Below, in pieces: positions 61,099 to 64,000 of a stretch of DNA of 64,000 nucleotides. Within the stretch, counting starts at the first letter, position 1, and every line of letters starts with the position of its first letter. Below the pieces are notes generated by a model. The model was not told the DNA's origin and made no database searches. It was given only the letters and a program-made list of their open reading frames with translations. The stretch spans positions 62,001-126,000 of the forward strand of contig CAMDBI010000005.1 of assembly GCA_945889005.1 (NCBI GenBank), given 5' to 3'. Source of the stretch: Bacteroides fragilis (GTDB lineage: Bacteria; Bacteroidota; Bacteroidia; Bacteroidales; DTGW01). Made by a program: the position numbers and the translations under genes.

Positions 61099-62478
61099 AT
61101 GAGAACAAAAAACTTTTTTCTTTTTTTCTTATTTATTTCTTTTTTTATTTCGCTTCATGCCCAAATTAAAGTAAATAATCAAGACAATAACTTTTGTTGG
61201 GAAATATATAATCCAAGTGGTTACAAATGGGCTATAACCACAGGAAATCCAGATAATTGGGGGCATGTAAATTCTTTAGATTTTTCAAATAATGGATCGA
61301 CATATACAATGCAACTTTTTCGTGACAATACCATAGGTTTGCATGGAAGAACTATGATAAATTTTGGGGGTATGTTAAACCATAGTAAATATGGATTTTG
61401 TGGTGAAGCTAGAAACTATGATTTTGATCCGGGCAGAAGAGATTTAAAAGGCATGATTATTGAAAATTCATACGGTGAAGGAAGTGGTTTTTATTGCGAT
61501 GATGAGTATGCTGTAATTTGGAGTCCGGGAGACCAAAATTTTCTTCTTAAAGTTATCGACGAAGACGGTATGCAATTAAGATGGTATATCGATGGTGCTG
61601 GTTACGACTATCATTATAGCGATCAAAGAGCAAAAAATAACATCAATAAATTGAATTCAAATTTGTCGAAATTGAAAACGATCAATGGTGTAAGCTTTAA
61701 TTATTTATCGGATTCAATAAACTCAGAAAGAATTAAAAATGCAAATGTAAATTCTAATTCTAAAGCCAATATAGTATCAAATGCTATTTCAACTTCAGAT
61801 ACAACAACTTTTTTAACTGAAAATAACTTTCCGATAATAAACGATTCTATTACAAAAAGAAATATTAAAAAAGATAGTCACAAGTTTAAACCTGAGCTTA
61901 ATAAATACTACGGATTTTTAGCCCAAGAACTTGAAAAGACATTTCCAGAATTGGTTCAGACAGAATCAAATACGGGTGATAAATACGTTAATTATACAGG
62001 GATGATTCCTGTTCTTGCGGAAGCCATAAAAGAACTTGACGTTAAAACTGACAATATTGATAAACTAAAAGCGACAAACGACAGTTTGTTGAAAATAATA
62101 GACAAGCAAACTAAAACTTTGACCAACCACGAAAAACGATTGGCTATTCTCGAAGGCTGCGTAAAATGCACTGGCAAACAAAAAAGTGCTGAGTCTCCCG
62201 ATATATCAGTAGAAACTGTCAATAGCCTTGAACAAAACAGCCCCAACCCCTTCTATAAACAAACAAGCATTATCTACACCATAGCCAAAGAAGTAAAAAA
62301 AGCCACCATATACGTTTACGACATGCAGGGCAAGCAGAAAAAGAGCTACCCAATAGCTACCCGCGGACAAGGTTCGCTTATCATTAAGAGTTTCGAATAC
62401 CAAGCCGGTATGTATATGTACGCGCTAGTGACCGATGGAAACGAAGTGGATACTAAGAAAATGATTTTGACAGAATAA
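61099..62478 (+). CDS. Secreted T9SS cargo with S74-like (tail-spike chaperone) domain
   Basis: 459 residues. Signal peptide to SLHAQ (~22). A beta-rich head (~25-170), then the S74 intramolecular chaperone pattern DQRAKNNINKL (~175-185) and YYGFLAQELEKTFPELVQTE (~271-290), with coiled coil (~305-350). The end is a T9SS type A sorting domain (SLEQNSPNPFYKQTSIIYTI, then GMYMYALVTDG, ~375-459). It should be exported by T9SS and attached to the surface. The last ~270 bases are clearly more GC-rich than the AT-rich first part, as if the sorting domain had been acquired separately. Confidence 0.85.
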   Translation: MRTKNFFLFFLFISFFISLHAQIKVNNQDNNFCWEIYNPSGYKWAITTGNPDNWGHVNSLDFSNNGSTYTMQLFRDNTIGLHGRTMINFGGMLNHSKYGFCGEARNYDFDPGRRDLKGMIIENSYGEGSGFYCDDEYAVIWSPGDQNFLLKVIDEDGMQLRWYIDGAGYDYHYSDQRAKNNINKLNSNLSKLKTINGVSFNYLSDSINSERIKNANVNSNSKANIVSNAISTSDTTTFLTENNFPIINDSITKRNIKKDSHKFKPELNKYYGFLAQELEKTFPELVQTESNTGDKYVNYTGMIPVLAEAIKELDVKTDNIDKLKATNDSLLKIIDKQTKTLTNHEKRLAILEGCVKCTGKQKSAESPDISVETVNSLEQNSPNPFYKQTSIIYTIAKEVKKATIYVYDMQGKQKKSYPIATRGQGSLIIKSFEYQAGMYMYALVTDGNEVDTKKMILTE

Positions 62479-62547
62479 ATTAAAACTAAGTTATTCACCT
62501 GTTTGTATTCAACTAAATACCTGAATATATACAAAATATGAAATGAA

Positions 62548-63966
62548 ATGAAAAAAATAACATTAATCTTATTATTATTTTTTACTACTATTTATTTAAA
62601 ATCAGAAGAAGTAAATATAGATATGGCTAAAAAAGTTGCTCAAAATGCCTTTTTTGTTATGTCCGAAAAAAGTAGAACTCAAAAATCGTTCAAAGAAGAT
62701 TCAATATCTGAAAAATTAATATATACTACAAATAATAAAAAAACATTATACATTTTCAACTTTATAAATGGTGGTTATATTATTTTGCCTATTGACGATA
62801 GATTCAAAACAGTAATAGCGTATAGTCAAAAAGGTCATTTCGATACTGCCAAAAATTCTCCTGGTTTAAATTTAATTATAAAATCATACTCAAATCAGAT
62901 TGCTTATGATTCAATAAATACAAATTTTAAAAACAGTGATTGGACTAGATTTGAAGGAAATGCAAATTTTATAAGTTACAGTACAGCTAGTTCTGTAAGT
63001 CCGTTAATTAAAACTTATTGGGATCAATCTTTTAATAATTTTTGTCCAATAGATAATTCTTCAAATTATAATAATAGATGCGTAGCAGGATGTGTTCCAT
63101 TAGCAATGGGTCAGGTAATGAATTATTATAAATATCCATTATTTGGAAGCGGTAATCATAGTTATACACATCCAATATATGGACCTCTTTATGCAGATTT
63201 CAAGAAAGAGGTTAATATTAATGGTTTACCAGCATATGAACAACTTGTTGATTGGAATTCTGTATGTTATAAATTTCCTTGTTCATATGCTGCCAAAAGT
63301 AGTACTGAAATATCAAAATTGTTATATTATTGTGGTGTATCTGTTGAGGCCGACTATGGACCTAAAGCTACTTCAGCATCTCCATATTGTGCTGTAAATG
63401 CACTTGTACAATATTTTAGATATGATAGGTTTGCTTCTGTTATTTTTAGTAATGATTATTCATATGAAGATTGGATTTCAATTTTAAAAAATGAATTATT
63501 ATTAAACAGACCTATTATATATACAGGGAACGATAATTACAGCGGTCACACGTTTATTGTCGATGGTTTTAAAGATAACAACTTATTTCACATAAATTGG
63601 GGATGGGGTGGCGATGAAGATGGTTACTTTACTTTAGGTGATCTAACACCTGGTAGTTATATTTTTAATTATGGTCAATATGCAATAATAAATTTAAAAC
63701 CTAGTGTTGATGCTAATATTATTTTACCACAAGAAAATAGTAATTCCTTTTTTCAGTTTTATTCTACAAATGGGACTATAACATCTACAGACATTATTCA
63801 AAATAATAGTAACAAAAAAGTTATTTATTCAGCTAAAAATGGGGTTACTTTAAATGCAGGTTTTCAGGCTAGTGGACCATTCGAGGTAAATTTATTAGGA
63901 AGTTCTAATTCAAATGGAATCTTTGATTGTTATTATGGACTCCCTGCTTCAAAAAGTAAAACCTAA
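62548..63966 (+). CDS. C10-family cysteine peptidase (streptopain-like)
   Basis: 472 residues. Signal peptide (~18), a Spi-like propeptide (~20-110; YIFNFINGGYIILPIDDRFK), then the C10 peptidase: catalytic Cys ~181 in CVAGCVPLAMGQVMNYY, His ~333 in SGHTFIVDGF, and NWGWGGDEDGYF with the conserved Trp. A C-terminal beta repeat (NSNKKVIYSAKNGVTLNAGF, ~425-445) looks like the '3-coathanger stack' domain. It is a secreted protease activated by propeptide removal. All catalytic residues are intact. Complete within the window. Confidence 0.88.
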   Translation: MKKITLILLLFFTTIYLKSEEVNIDMAKKVAQNAFFVMSEKSRTQKSFKEDSISEKLIYTTNNKKTLYIFNFINGGYIILPIDDRFKTVIAYSQKGHFDTAKNSPGLNLIIKSYSNQIAYDSINTNFKNSDWTRFEGNANFISYSTASSVSPLIKTYWDQSFNNFCPIDNSSNYNNRCVAGCVPLAMGQVMNYYKYPLFGSGNHSYTHPIYGPLYADFKKEVNINGLPAYEQLVDWNSVCYKFPCSYAAKSSTEISKLLYYCGVSVEADYGPKATSASPYCAVNALVQYFRYDRFASVIFSNDYSYEDWISILKNELLLNRPIIYTGNDNYSGHTFIVDGFKDNNLFHINWGWGGDEDGYFTLGDLTPGSYIFNYGQYAIINLKPSVDANIILPQENSNSFFQFYSTNGTITSTDIIQNNSNKKVIYSAKNGVTLNAGFQASGPFEVNLLGSSNSNGIFDCYYGLPASKSKT

Positions 63967-64000
63967 ATTGAGCGATTAAAATATAAGTGGAGGCTTTTTG

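Overview
The window is chromosomal DNA from an AT-rich member of the Bacteroidota, most likely an anaerobic or fermentative Bacteroidales/Marinilabiliales-type bacterium. The evidence is gene content plus promoter signals: a TonB receptor with a HmuY-like lipoprotein, type IX secretion (T9SS) sorting domains, a short Bacteroidota-type RpoD, the zapA-6S RNA-rny neighbourhood, futalosine-type menaquinone synthesis (mqnC), and several copies of the Bacteroidota -7 promoter element TAnnTTTG. An electron-bifurcating [FeFe] hydrogenase, a sensory [FeFe] hydrogenase and Rex point to anaerobic H2 and NADH metabolism.

Layout. 1-3.4 kb: heme-uptake locus (TonB receptor cut by the window edge, HmuY-like lipoprotein, HsmA-like membrane protein). 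3.5-4.3 kb: a sugar nucleotidyltransferase. 4.3-15.7 kb: hydrogenase and redox island; a PP2C/SpoIIE phosphatase and a sensory hydrogenase are divergent from hydCBA, a lone receiver, rex, a PAS protein and a copper-type P-ATPase. 15.8-19.4 kb: YjbQ, three secreted unknowns (one looks like a catalytically dead metalloprotease) and nth. 19.4-26.0 kb: an aromatic amino acid operon (pheA, DAHP synthase-chorismate mutase, aroB, aroD, aroC, an HNH/NUMOD-like gene, tyrA) led by a Phe/Tyr-rich leader peptide and attenuator. 26-27 kb: rpoD. 27.1-29.1 kb: a gene graveyard around a tRNA-Met (WYL regulator remnant, small HTH protein, IS110 fragment, T9SS sorting-domain fragment). 29.2-42.4 kb: Lpt-type permease, two glycosyltransferases, ribBA, fmt, corA, a GH2-like hydrolase, rny, 6S RNA, zapA. 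42.5-57.1 kb: M23 peptidase, anmK, mqnC, leucyl aminopeptidase, pdxA, ubiX, sirtuin, an LCIB-type carbonic anhydrase homologue and the preQ0/queuosine operon queC-queE-queD-queF. 57.2-64 kb: plsC, mazG, two toxin-antitoxin pairs (one with a nonsense codon in the toxin), and two secreted proteins (S74/T9SS protein and a C10 peptidase).

Two observations stand out. First, the pheA leader: a TTTG/TAnnTTTG-like promoter, a 24-residue peptide with eight consecutive Tyr/Phe codons, an antiterminator arm and a strong intrinsic terminator, which is a complete attenuation device. Second, the 3' sides of at least ten genes carry short, locus-specific periodic repeats with word lengths of exactly 7 or 8 bases. 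They are often folded back as inverted arms, and several include the stop codon of the preceding gene. I do not know a named family for them; they are the best candidate here for an undescribed element.
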